NCBI GenBank assembly: GCA_039821145.1
Contig: JBCBOS010000019.1
Location: 62,001-126,000, forward strand
DNA from: JBCCSZ01 sp039821145
Lineage (GTDB): Bacteria; Bacteroidota; Bacteroidia; Chitinophagales; Saprospiraceae
Reading direction: 5' to 3'
Length of the DNA: 64,000 bases
The notes below the pieces were generated by a model that was given only the letters and a program-made list of their open reading frames with translations, was not told the DNA's origin and searched no databases. Below, one piece after another: positions 33,790-42,537 of this stretch; positions within the stretch are counted from its first letter, which is position 1; each line of letters begins with the position of its first letter. The position numbers were made by a program, and so were the translations under genes.

Positions 33790-35982
33790 ATGAAAAAAGC
33801 ATTTACCCTACTCTTTTTTATCTCGTTATTTTACACACACACAAACTTGCAGGCGCAGGTGGAAATCGCGCCAAACTTTACTGCTACTGACATAGAAGGC
33901 AATACATGGACACTCTACGATGTGCTGGATCAAGGCAAATCGGTCATCATGGATGTCTCTGCTACCTGGTGTGGCCCTTGCTGGAGTTTTCACCAGACAA
34001 AAACACTCGAAAACCTCTACGAACAATACGGTCCCAATGGAACAGACGAGCTGGTCGTCCTATTTGTCGAAGGAGACGAAAATACGACCCTGGCCGACCT
34101 ACAAGGCACAGGAGACAACACCCTCGGCGACTGGGTTGCCGGTACGACTTATCCCATCATCGACGACGGGAGCATCACAGACTTGTACGATGTGACTGGA
34201 TTCCCAACCATCTTCCACATCTGTCCCAGCCGTCTGGTGACTGACATCGAGAGAGTATCCATCGAAGAATACATCGGCGCTCACCGAGGATGCCCGCAGG
34301 CAGCAGGCGCCAACAACGCAGGCATCATCTCCTACGATGGCTTCCAGGGAGCATTCTGCCGTGAGATCGCCTTTGAACCTACTTTCAAATTCCAAAACCT
34401 GGGATCAGAAACCATCACCTCTGCCAGTGTCGAACTGAAGATCAATGGCAACAGCGTCCAAACCATCGATTGGGATGGCTCCATCAACACCTTCCAAATC
34501 AGCGACATCGCTTTTGACCAGGTTTCCTTGACAGAAAATTCTCAACTCGATTTCGACATCTTGTCTGTCAATGGCGTTGCAGATGACAACGCAGACAACA
34601 ACAGTCTGCAAGTTGGTACACAGCTGTCAGAGACTTCTGAATCTGCTTACATTACCCTGGAACTCACAACGGATTCCTTCCCCGCAGAGACCTACTGGGA
34701 ATTGCTGGATGAAAACGGGACAGCTTTGTACACAGGTGGAAATCCAGGCATCTTTACTGGCAGTTTGGCAGAAGGTGCTTACACTTCCATCGTCACCACC
34801 TACACACATCAAATTCCGTTGCCAACTTCTGGTTGCTACGACTTTGTTTTGTACGATTTCTACTCTGATGGCATCTGCTGTACCTACGGAGAAGGTGGCT
34901 ACGTCATCAAAAACGAAGCAGGCGACATTTTGGGAACAGGCGGTGCGTTTGAAACCGCTTCCGAAACCATTCCTTTCAACTTGGATGGCACGCCAAGCAT
35001 CGACAACAATGCCACCATCATCTCTTACCAAGGTCTGACGGGCAGCTTCTGTCAAGAATTGGACTACCAACCTACTGTGGTCCTGCAAAATGTAGGTGCC
35101 ATGCCGATGACCAGTGCCAAAATCACCATGAAGGATGAAAGTGGAACAGAACTGCAGGTCTTTGACTGGACCGGAGATGTTGCCACAGGTTCCATTGCTG
35201 CCGTTGCCCTAGATCCCGTTGTCATCGACCAGACCAATACCTACACCTTTGAGATTACCGAGATCAATGGTGCAGAAGATGCCTTTGATTTCAAAAATTC
35301 TTACGACATCACCATTGAGCGCGCAGTCGAAAGCGAGTACAGAGACCTATCGCTCGAAATTCGAACCGATCGATATGGATACGAACTCTATTGGCAGATC
35401 GAGGACGAAAATGGAGAGGCCATTGCCAGCGGTGGCAATACCAATGTCGGACCAGATGGCGCAGGAAATCGCGTTGCTACCGGATCAGACCCCGGTGCTT
35501 ATGCCTCCAGCTCAACCATCACCGAAACCATCCAAGTGCCAGCCAATGGCTGCTACAGCTTGTTGGTGGTAGACGATTATGCCGATGGATTGGAACTCGG
35601 ATCCTACGTCCGATTGAACGATGTCGAAAGCAATACGCTGATAGAAGTTGTTGGAGGATTTGCAGAATTGGAGCCTCCTTTCGAGGTCAACGAACTTGTC
35701 AACAGTCTCCCGACAGTAGAAGGACTCAGCAGCATCCAATTGCAACCCAACCCAGCCAGTGAAATGACGACTCTGCAGTTCAGTCTGGATCAAAGCCGCG
35801 AGCTGGACATCCACCTGACCAATGCACTTGGACAAAAAATCTCTTTGGCCCAAGGACGCAGCTTCCCAGCAGGAGACAACCAGTTGGACATTCCACTCGG
35901 AGACCTAGCCGACGGTCTGTACTTTGTCAGCCTCCAGGACGGCCAGCAGCTGTCCACCCAACGTTTGATTATCAACAGATAA
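33790..35982 (+). CDS. Secreted thioredoxin-fold protein with T9SS type A sorting domain
   Basis: 730 aa. A Sec signal (MKKAFTLLFFISLFYTHTNL, cleaved near QAQ) is followed by a thioredoxin/TlpA-like domain (residues about 25-170) with the redox pair WCGPCW and the cis-Pro segment TGFPTIFHIC. Two copies of a repeat unit follow: GIISYDGFQGAFCREIAFEP and TIISYQGLTGSFCQELDYQP, each leading into an Ig/CARDB-like part and a calcium-type segment (YSDGICC; YADGLELG). The last 80 residues are a T9SS type A domain (IQLQPNPASEMTTLQF, ending QRLIINR). It would be exported and attached to or released from the surface; an extracellular disulfide role is inferred. Confidence 0.85.
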   Translation: MKKAFTLLFFISLFYTHTNLQAQVEIAPNFTATDIEGNTWTLYDVLDQGKSVIMDVSATWCGPCWSFHQTKTLENLYEQYGPNGTDELVVLFVEGDENTTLADLQGTGDNTLGDWVAGTTYPIIDDGSITDLYDVTGFPTIFHICPSRLVTDIERVSIEEYIGAHRGCPQAAGANNAGIISYDGFQGAFCREIAFEPTFKFQNLGSETITSASVELKINGNSVQTIDWDGSINTFQISDIAFDQVSLTENSQLDFDILSVNGVADDNADNNSLQVGTQLSETSESAYITLELTTDSFPAETYWELLDENGTALYTGGNPGIFTGSLAEGAYTSIVTTYTHQIPLPTSGCYDFVLYDFYSDGICCTYGEGGYVIKNEAGDILGTGGAFETASETIPFNLDGTPSIDNNATIISYQGLTGSFCQELDYQPTVVLQNVGAMPMTSAKITMKDESGTELQVFDWTGDVATGSIAAVALDPVVIDQTNTYTFEITEINGAEDAFDFKNSYDITIERAVESEYRDLSLEIRTDRYGYELYWQIEDENGEAIASGGNTNVGPDGAGNRVATGSDPGAYASSSTITETIQVPANGCYSLLVVDDYADGLELGSYVRLNDVESNTLIEVVGGFAELEPPFEVNELVNSLPTVEGLSSIQLQPNPASEMTTLQFSLDQSRELDIHLTNALGQKISLAQGRSFPAGDNQLDIPLGDLADGLYFVSLQDGQQLSTQRLIINR

Positions 35983-36008
35983 TAATTATCCTATAGTCAT
36001 TATCGCTT

Positions 36009-36060
36009 ACCTCTGATGCTTGGTCCATTTGCGTGGCGCCAAGATCAGAGGTAAACTTTT
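36009..36060 (+). terminator. Hairpin between two T9SS cargo genes
   Basis: ACCTCTGAT-G-CTTGG pairs with CCAAGATCAGAGGT with a one-base bulge, and is followed by AAACTTTT. It lies between the stop at 35982 and the start at 36075 and probably ends the upstream transcript. Confidence 0.6.
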
Positions 36061-36074
36061 AAAATCATCTACTC

Positions 36075-36752
36075 ATGAAAAAACTTGTACTCCTATTGGT
36101 CGCCGTCATGGCTGTTGGATTTTGCCGGGCACAGATCAGTTTCACAGCCGATACGGTCAGTACCTCTGTAGACATTGACAAGGATGATGTTGTTGGCTAT
36201 GGCTTTGTCAACAATCTTGCTCCACAGGTAAAAAATTATGGCTGGAAGGCCACAGAAATGGAATTGTCTCAGGGATGGGCCTGGGCGATTTGCGATAAAA
36301 ATACTTGCTATGCTCCTGGTGTGGATTCCATGACCTTTACCCTCGGGCCAGCCGAGTCTGGTCGCATGGACGTTCACCTCTATCCAGATGGCGTAGCAGG
36401 GAGCAATGCGGCCATCAAGATGACTGTTTCTGACCTGCAGAATCCTTCCAATAAGGCCGAGGCGTTCTACTTCTTCAGCACCCTACTCGTCAACAACAAG
36501 GAAGTGGAGCTGGCCAGCTTGCGGGTATTTCCCAATCCTACGCAGGGTTCCATCCGCATCGATGGCCTGGATGGCAAGTGGGAAGCTCGTTACTCGCTTT
36601 ACACCCTCGACGGCAAGCTGCTTCAGGAAAACAGCTTCCGCGAAATGACATTTGTGAACACCGACGGACTCAGCACTGGCCTGTATTTGCTCAAGGTACA
36701 ACTGGATGAGCAAGGCAGCAGCTTCCAACAACTGATTCAGAAAATCGACTGA
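36075..36752 (+). CDS. Small secreted protein with T9SS type A sorting domain
   Basis: 225 aa. Sec signal MKKLVLLLVAVMAVGFCRAQ. Residues about 20-140 form a beta-sandwich-like domain with a Cys pair (ICDKNTC) and the pattern VGYGFVNNLAPQVKNYGW. Residues about 150-225 are a type A C-terminal sorting domain (LRVFPNPTQGSIRI, YSLYTLDGKLLQ, GLYLLKVQL). It would be secreted through the T9SS. No catalytic residues are recognised. It resembles small surface proteins that carry an uncharacterised head domain. Confidence 0.8.
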   Translation: MKKLVLLLVAVMAVGFCRAQISFTADTVSTSVDIDKDDVVGYGFVNNLAPQVKNYGWKATEMELSQGWAWAICDKNTCYAPGVDSMTFTLGPAESGRMDVHLYPDGVAGSNAAIKMTVSDLQNPSNKAEAFYFFSTLLVNNKEVELASLRVFPNPTQGSIRIDGLDGKWEARYSLYTLDGKLLQENSFREMTFVNTDGLSTGLYLLKVQLDEQGSSFQQLIQKID

Positions 36753-36781
36753 TTCAATATTTTTCCAGTCTGGTTGATGCC

Positions 36782-39700
36782 TTAGACATCGTAGTTCAGA
36801 CTGGGCGCCAACCAGCGTTCCGCTTCTTCCAGCCCCATCTCTTTGCGTTGGGCGTAGTCTTCTACCTGATCCTTGGAGATTTGGCCGAGACCGAAGTAGC
36901 GGGATGCCGGGTGGGCAAAATACCATCCGCTCACAGAAGCCGCCGGATACATGGCGCAGCTCTCTGTCAGTTGCATTCCAATCTTTGCCTCCACATCCAA
37001 GAGTTCAAATAGCTTGCGCTTCTCGGTGTGTTCTGGACAGGCCGCATAACCAGGCGCTGGCCGAATCCCTTGATACTTTTCAGCGATCAATGCGTCATTG
37101 TTGAGTGACTCCTCCGGCTGGTAGCCCCAAAGTTCCTTTCGCACGCACTCGTGCATGTATTCTGCCGATGCCTCCGCCAATCGGTCGGCCAAGGCCTTGA
37201 GCAAAATGGCGTTGTAATCATCGTGGTCCTCTTCGTATCTTTTGACGTGTTCTTCAATGCCAATGCCCGACGTAACGGCAAACGCTCCGACGTAATCTGC
37301 CAGGCCACTTTCCCGAGGGGCTACATAGTCTGACAAACAGTAATTGAACTGCCCCGGTGCTTTTTGGCGTTGCTGGCGCAAGTGACACAGCACCATCTGA
37401 ACTTCCTCTCGTTCCTCATCCACATAGAGGGCCAAGTCATCGTCGTTTACTTTGTTGGCGGGAAAGAATCCGACCACCGCCTTTGCTTGCAACCATTTTT
37501 CGTCGATGATCCGGCGGAGCAAAGAACGAGCATCATTGTACAATTTTTGGGCCTCCTCCCCCACTATTTCATCTTTGAGAATAAGTGGGAATTTTTCTCC
37601 CCGCAATTGCCAGGATTGAAAGAAGGGCGTCCAATCGATGTAAGCAGTAAGAACCTCTATGTCCAGCTCGTCAAATACTTTGATTCCTGTGAAGCTCGGT
37701 TTGGGTGGTTGGTATCCTTCCCAATCCAATTGGAGTTGGCTTTGGCGGGCCTTTTTGAGGGTGAGGTATTTTTTATTGGATTTCCGATTGCCGCGCAATT
37801 TGCGAACGCGCTCGTATTCCTGCTTGACATTGATGATGAAATTCGAGCGGGTGTTTTCGTCGTTGGACAACAAGGAGCTGGCCACAGAGACCGAGCGGGA
37901 GGCATCCAATACGTGAATGGTCGTCCCCGAATACTGAGGCTCTACCTTGACGGCAGTATGTGTCTTGGAGGTGGTTGCCCCCCCGATCATAAGCGGAATG
38001 GTAAATCCAAGGCGTTCCATTTCTTTGGCGACGAAGACCATCTCGTCCAGCGAAGGGGTAATCAATCCACTCAAGCCAATGATGTCGACTTCGTGTTCGC
38101 GGGCTGCTTTGAGGATTTTGTCACAGGCCACCATGACCCCCAGGTCAATGATCTCAAAATTGTTGCATCCCAGGACAACCCCTACGATGTTCTTGCCAAT
38201 GTCGTGTACATCTCCCTTGACCGTCGCCATCAGGATTTTTCCCTTGGAAGTCCGACCTCCCTTCGACTTTTCTGCCTCGATGTAGGGTGTCAGATAGGCC
38301 ACGGCCCGTTTCATGACCCGAGCTGATTTGACCACCTGTGGCAAAAACATCTTGCCGGAGCCAAATAAATCTCCCACCACATTCATCCCGTTCATCAATG
38401 GTCCTTCGATGACATGCAGGGGAGCACTGGCCTCGGAACGGGCCTCCTCGGTATCCTCCTCGATGAAGTCGGTGATTCCTCTGACCAGGGAGTGGGTGAT
38501 GCGTTCCTGCAGCGTTCCTTCGCGCCAGCTCAAGTCCTTTTGCAAGGTTCGGCCACCACTTCCTTTGAGGTTTTCGGCAAACTCCGTCAGTCGCTCGGTG
38601 GCATCGTCGCGTCGATTGAACAGCACGTCCTCCACCCTTTCGAGCAATTCCTTAGGGATGTCTTCGTAGACTTCTATCATGCCCGCATTGACAATGCCCA
38701 TGTCCATACCCGCCCGAATGGCGTGATACAAGAAAGCGGAGTGCATGGCCTCTCTCACCACATTGTTGCCTCGGAAGGAGAAAGAAATGTTGCTCACCCC
38801 TCCACTCACCTTGGCGCCCGGACATCTTTCCTTGATCTGACGGGTGGCTTCGATGAAGTGGATGGCATATTCGTTGTGTTCTTCAATGCCCGTGGCAACT
38901 GCAAAGATGTTGGGGTCGAAGATGATGTCATGTGGTCGGAAGCCAACCCTATCGATCAGGATGTGATACGCCCGCTCGCAAATCTCCACCTTTCGCAGTG
39001 TTGAATCAGCTTGCCCATTTTCGTCGAAAGCCATCACGATGGCGGCAGCTCCGTAGCGGCGGACCAGGGTGGCCTGCCGGATGAATTCTTCCTCTCCTTC
39101 TTTGAGCGAAATGGAATTGACCACACATTTGCCTTGGACGCATTTGAGTCCTGCTTCGATGACGTTGAACTTGGAGGAATCGATCATGATGGGCAGCTTG
39201 GCAATGTCTGGTTCGGACATCATCAAGTTGAGAAAATCCACCATGGCCTTTTCCGAATCGAGAAGCCCTTCATCCATATTGACATCGATGATTTGGGCAC
39301 CGCCATCTACTTGGTGTTGGGCCACGGAAAGGGCCTCTATGTAATCTCCGGATTTGATCAATCGAGCAAACTTTCGAGAACCCGTCACGTTGGTTCGCTC
39401 TCCAATGTTGACGAAATTGGTTTCTGGCCGGATGACGAGTGGTTCCATGCCGCTGAGGCTGGTCAGTGGTTCCACGGTCGGAATCTTGCGCGGCGGGATG
39501 TCCGCTACCCCTTTGGCCATGGCGTGAATGTGGTCCGGTGTCGTCCCACAGCAACCTCCGATGATGTTGACAAAACCACTGGATGCAAAATCTCTGATGT
39601 ACTGCTCCATTTCCTCTGCCGTTTGATCGTACTCCCCAAACTCGTTGGGAAGGCCGGCATTGGGGTAGGCACTCACGTAAGAGTCGGCTACTTTGGAAAG

Positions 39701-40477
39701 AGCTTGTACGTAGGGACGCATTTCCTCTGCCCCCAAAGCACAGTTCAATCCCACGCTGAAAATCTCGATGTGACTGAGCGAAATCCAAAAGGCCTCGACG
39801 GTTTGCCCAGAAAGGGTTCGGCCACTGGCATCGGTGATGGTGCCAGATACCATGATGGGCAATTTGATTTGGCGCTCCGCAAAGAGTCGATCGATGGCAA
39901 AAAGAGCTGCTTTGGCGTTGAGGGTATCGAAGATGGTTTCCACCAATAGGATGTGGGAACCTCCGTCTACCAGTCCTCTAGCCTGCTCGTAATAAGCTGC
40001 CTCTAGCTCGTCGAAGGTAACCCCCCGAAAACCGGGATTGTTGACATCTGGCGAGATGGAAGCTGTTCTGTTGGTGGGCCCCATGGCACCAGCGACAAAT
40101 CGCGGTCTGTCGGGCTGTTTTGCTGTAAACTCGTCGGTAGCCTTGCGGGCAATGCGGGCTGATTCAAGATTCATCTCGTAGGCCAGGTCCTGCATGTCGT
40201 AGTCGGCCTGAGCAATGGTGGTCGCGCCAAAAGTATTGGTCTCTATGATGTCTGCCCCTGCCTCCAGGTAGGCCTTGTGAATGGCCTCGATGATGGATGG
40301 CTGGGTGATAGAAAGCAATTCATTGTTTCCCTTGATGTCCATGTGATAATCCGCAAACCGTTCTCCCCGATAGTCTTTTTCCTGCAGCTGGTATTGCTGG
40401 ATCATCGTTCCCATAGCCCCGTCGATGACGAGAATGCGTTCAGCTATTATCTCATGAATAGTAACATTAATGTTCAT
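36782..40477 (-). CDS. metH: Cobalamin-dependent methionine synthase
   Basis: 1231 aa, full length. It transfers a methyl group from methyltetrahydrofolate to homocysteine through B12. Domains in order: homocysteine binding (residues 1-330; zinc Cys pair in NIIGGCCGTTPDHI), folate binding (about 350-620; FVNIGERTNVTGSRKFARLI), B12 cap and binding (about 650-890; DVHDIGKNIVGVVLGCNNFE with the axial His, then IIGLSGLI), and the SAM-dependent reactivation domain (about 910-1231; RPAPGYAACPEHTEKR). All parts are fused in one chain. It is divergent from the DUF2061-cysCDN operon, joining two sulfur-metabolism units at one intergenic region. Confidence 0.97.
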   Translation of the reverse strand: MNINVTIHEIIAERILVIDGAMGTMIQQYQLQEKDYRGERFADYHMDIKGNNELLSITQPSIIEAIHKAYLEAGADIIETNTFGATTIAQADYDMQDLAYEMNLESARIARKATDEFTAKQPDRPRFVAGAMGPTNRTASISPDVNNPGFRGVTFDELEAAYYEQARGLVDGGSHILLVETIFDTLNAKAALFAIDRLFAERQIKLPIMVSGTITDASGRTLSGQTVEAFWISLSHIEIFSVGLNCALGAEEMRPYVQALSKVADSYVSAYPNAGLPNEFGEYDQTAEEMEQYIRDFASSGFVNIIGGCCGTTPDHIHAMAKGVADIPPRKIPTVEPLTSLSGMEPLVIRPETNFVNIGERTNVTGSRKFARLIKSGDYIEALSVAQHQVDGGAQIIDVNMDEGLLDSEKAMVDFLNLMMSEPDIAKLPIMIDSSKFNVIEAGLKCVQGKCVVNSISLKEGEEEFIRQATLVRRYGAAAIVMAFDENGQADSTLRKVEICERAYHILIDRVGFRPHDIIFDPNIFAVATGIEEHNEYAIHFIEATRQIKERCPGAKVSGGVSNISFSFRGNNVVREAMHSAFLYHAIRAGMDMGIVNAGMIEVYEDIPKELLERVEDVLFNRRDDATERLTEFAENLKGSGGRTLQKDLSWREGTLQERITHSLVRGITDFIEEDTEEARSEASAPLHVIEGPLMNGMNVVGDLFGSGKMFLPQVVKSARVMKRAVAYLTPYIEAEKSKGGRTSKGKILMATVKGDVHDIGKNIVGVVLGCNNFEIIDLGVMVACDKILKAAREHEVDIIGLSGLITPSLDEMVFVAKEMERLGFTIPLMIGGATTSKTHTAVKVEPQYSGTTIHVLDASRSVSVASSLLSNDENTRSNFIINVKQEYERVRKLRGNRKSNKKYLTLKKARQSQLQLDWEGYQPPKPSFTGIKVFDELDIEVLTAYIDWTPFFQSWQLRGEKFPLILKDEIVGEEAQKLYNDARSLLRRIIDEKWLQAKAVVGFFPANKVNDDDLALYVDEEREEVQMVLCHLRQQRQKAPGQFNYCLSDYVAPRESGLADYVGAFAVTSGIGIEEHVKRYEEDHDDYNAILLKALADRLAEASAEYMHECVRKELWGYQPEESLNNDALIAEKYQGIRPAPGYAACPEHTEKRKLFELLDVEAKIGMQLTESCAMYPAASVSGWYFAHPASRYFGLGQISKDQVEDYAQRKEMGLEEAERWLAPSLNYDV

Positions 40478-40568
40478 ATGTACGTTCTTAGATTTTAACT
40501 AACAAACACATTAGTAGATAATTACAGATAAAAATATTAACAAGCTGTCATGGCATATAGTTGCAATG

Positions 40569-40576
40569 CAAATTTA
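40569..40576 (-). promoter_or_regulatory. -7 element TAAATTTG before metH
   Basis: Reads TAAATTTG on the minus strand, a perfect TAnnTTTG match about 95 bases before the metH start. A clear -33 element is not visible. I saw no recognisable SAM or cobalamin riboswitch in the roughly 170-base spacer. Confidence 0.35.
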
Positions 40577-40648
40577 AGACATCTTCTTGTGAAAAACACT
40601 TGAAAATGCCCTTTGAAAGCCTGACCTTTGCCGTTTAAAATTACGAAA

Positions 40649-40894
40649 ATGACGAAAGAGTCTCACACTAGAAGCATCCTAAAAGCCATTTCCTGGCGAT
40701 TCCTGGCGACAAGTACGACTTTTTTGCTGGCGTACTTCATCTTCAGCAATAGCAACTGCGAGGATGTGCTCGAAAAGTCCACCATTGTAGCCGCTTTGGA
40801 AGCATCTATAAAAATTGTTATATATTACTTCCATGAGCGAGCCTGGCAAATGGCCCCCAAAGGTAGTGTTCGAAAAATATTTTCAAAAAAATAA
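40649..40894 (+). CDS. DUF2061 membrane protein linked to sulfate assimilation
   Basis: 81 aa from ATG 40649 (MTKESHTRSILKAISWRFLATSTTF, read in two parts); the earlier ATG in frame is 21 bases upstream. The SILKAISWRFLATSTTFLL motif and the later ALEASIKIVIYYFHERAW are diagnostic of DUF2061. One or two membrane spans are visible. This family often sits next to cysteine/sulfate genes, and here it precedes cysC by 5 bases. A role in sulfate uptake or in organising the activation complex is inferred. Confidence 0.85.
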   Translation: MTKESHTRSILKAISWRFLATSTTFLLAYFIFSNSNCEDVLEKSTIVAALEASIKIVIYYFHERAWQMAPKGSVRKIFSKK

Positions 40895-40899
40895 CCGCC

Positions 40900-41511
40900 T
40901 TGTCTACTGATTTACACATCCATCCGATCTTCGACCGATTGCTCCAGCGGAACGATCGAGAGTTGAGGCTTCAGCAACAGTCCAAAGTCTTGTGGCTGAC
41001 GGGGCTGTCTGGCTCTGGCAAAAGTACCATCGCACAGCACCTGGAGCGACGGCTGCACAACGCAGGCTATTTTGCCCAGGTCCTCGATGGCGACAACATC
41101 CGCAGCGGCATCAACAACAACCTGGGATTTTCCATGGAAGACCGACGCGAGAACATTCGTCGGATCGCCGAGGTCGCCAGATTGTACCTCCACTCGGGCA
41201 TCATTACCCTCAATTCATTCATCAGTCCCACGCGAGAAATCCGCGACTTTGCTCGCTCCATTGTCGGGGCCGATGACTTTGTGGAAATCTACATCAATGC
41301 GCCACTGGAAGTGTGCGAACAACGGGATGTAAAGGGCCTCTACCAAAAGGCGCGAAAGGGAGAGATCAAAGGCTTTACTGGCATCGACTCCCCCTACGAA
41401 GCCCCTTCGGAGGCAGCACTTGAAATCAGAACAGACCAACTAAATATTGACCAAGCGGTGGATCGGATATTCGAATACATCGAACCAATGATCCAATATT
41501 CCAAAAAGTAG
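40900..41511 (+). CDS. cysC: Adenylylsulfate (APS) kinase
   Basis: 203 aa, normal for CysC, using a TTG start at 40900; no ATG fits the family N-terminus (HIHPIFDRLLQRNDRE), and the start lies 5 bases past the DUF2061 stop. It phosphorylates APS to PAPS in the cytoplasm. The P-loop GLSGSGKST, the DGDNIRSGINNNLGFS segment and the GLYQKARKGEIKGFTGIDSPYE loop (read in parts) are intact. It is separate from CysN, unlike the CysNC fusions of many bacteria. Confidence 0.95.
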   Translation: MSTDLHIHPIFDRLLQRNDRELRLQQQSKVLWLTGLSGSGKSTIAQHLERRLHNAGYFAQVLDGDNIRSGINNNLGFSMEDRRENIRRIAEVARLYLHSGIITLNSFISPTREIRDFARSIVGADDFVEIYINAPLEVCEQRDVKGLYQKARKGEIKGFTGIDSPYEAPSEAALEIRTDQLNIDQAVDRIFEYIEPMIQYSKK

Positions 41512-41552
41512 CCATCGGACTACGCATTACAGACAACCACCAAGTTCACCTT

Positions 41553-42455
41553 ATGAGTTATCAATTAAGTCACCTGAAAGAACTCGAATCGGAATCTATC
41601 TTCATCATCCGGGAGGTAGCAGCACAATTTGAAAAGCCCGTACTGATGTTTTCCGGCGGGAAGGATTCCATTCTGATGATTCACCTGGCCATGAAGGCCT
41701 TCTACCCTGCTCGCATTCCTTTTCCCCTGCTGCACATCGATACGGGGCACAACTTTCCCGAAACCATCGCCTTCCGCGATCGACTGGTCGAGAAACTCGG
41801 TGCCACACTGATCGTGGGTTCCGTAGAAGAGGCCATTGCCAAGGGAATGGTTACCGAGGAAAAGGGATACAGCGCCAGCCGCAACGGCCTGCAAACTGCT
41901 GTTTTGCTCGACTCTCTCGAAAAGGGAAAATTCGATGCAGCCATGGGTGGTGCCAGACGCGATGAAGAAAAGGCCCGCGCCAAAGAACGCTTCTTCTCCC
42001 ACCGCGATGAATTCAGCCAATGGGATCCCAAAAACCAGCGACCTGAACTGTGGAACATCTTCAACGGCAAAAAGCACTTTGGAGAGCACTTCCGGGTATT
42101 CCCCATCAGCAACTGGACCGAACTGGACGTGTGGCAGTACCTGGCCATGGAAGAGGTAGAGCTGCCCAATTTGTATTTCGCCCACCGCCGCGACGTATTC
42201 GAAAGAGATGGCATCCTGCTGGCCGATACGCCCATCATTCCCAAAAAGCCAACAGAGGTTGTCAAGGAAATGACGGTTCGCTGCCGCACCATCGGCGACA
42301 TGACCTGTACCGGCGTCTGGCCATCCAATGCCGATACCATAGAGAAGATCATCGATGAGGTAGCAACGACCCGGATGACCGAAAGAGGAGGCCGTGCGGA
42401 TGACAAACGCTCCGAAACCAGCATGGAAGACCGCAAAAAACAAGGCTACTTCTAG
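41553..42455 (+). CDS. cysD: Sulfate adenylyltransferase subunit 2
   Basis: 300 aa, normal. CysD makes APS from ATP and sulfate, with the CysN GTPase driving the reaction. The PP-loop motif MFSGGKDSILMIHLA and the family segments RIPFPLLHIDTGHNFPE and MGGARRDEEKARAKER are present. The C-terminus RKKQGYF is typical. It follows cysC by 41 bases and precedes cysN by 82. Confidence 0.97.
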   Translation: MSYQLSHLKELESESIFIIREVAAQFEKPVLMFSGGKDSILMIHLAMKAFYPARIPFPLLHIDTGHNFPETIAFRDRLVEKLGATLIVGSVEEAIAKGMVTEEKGYSASRNGLQTAVLLDSLEKGKFDAAMGGARRDEEKARAKERFFSHRDEFSQWDPKNQRPELWNIFNGKKHFGEHFRVFPISNWTELDVWQYLAMEEVELPNLYFAHRRDVFERDGILLADTPIIPKKPTEVVKEMTVRCRTIGDMTCTGVWPSNADTIEKIIDEVATTRMTERGGRADDKRSETSMEDRKKQGYF

Positions 42456-42537
42456 CCCTTTGTACCACTCCTCATCTCTTCATTAACCATCAAACCCAAA
42501 AGCGGGACTCTGGTCCCTCCAAGATAAAAGTAAAAGC

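Noticed and set aside
39011..39949. Long plus-strand frames opposite metH (also 37364-38326 and 38414-39004)
   Set aside because: Shadows: MetH motifs are complete on the minus strand and these frames have none.
40478..40648. Possible SAM or cobalamin riboswitch before metH
   Set aside because: No recognisable conserved core; only a -7 element and AT-rich sequence.
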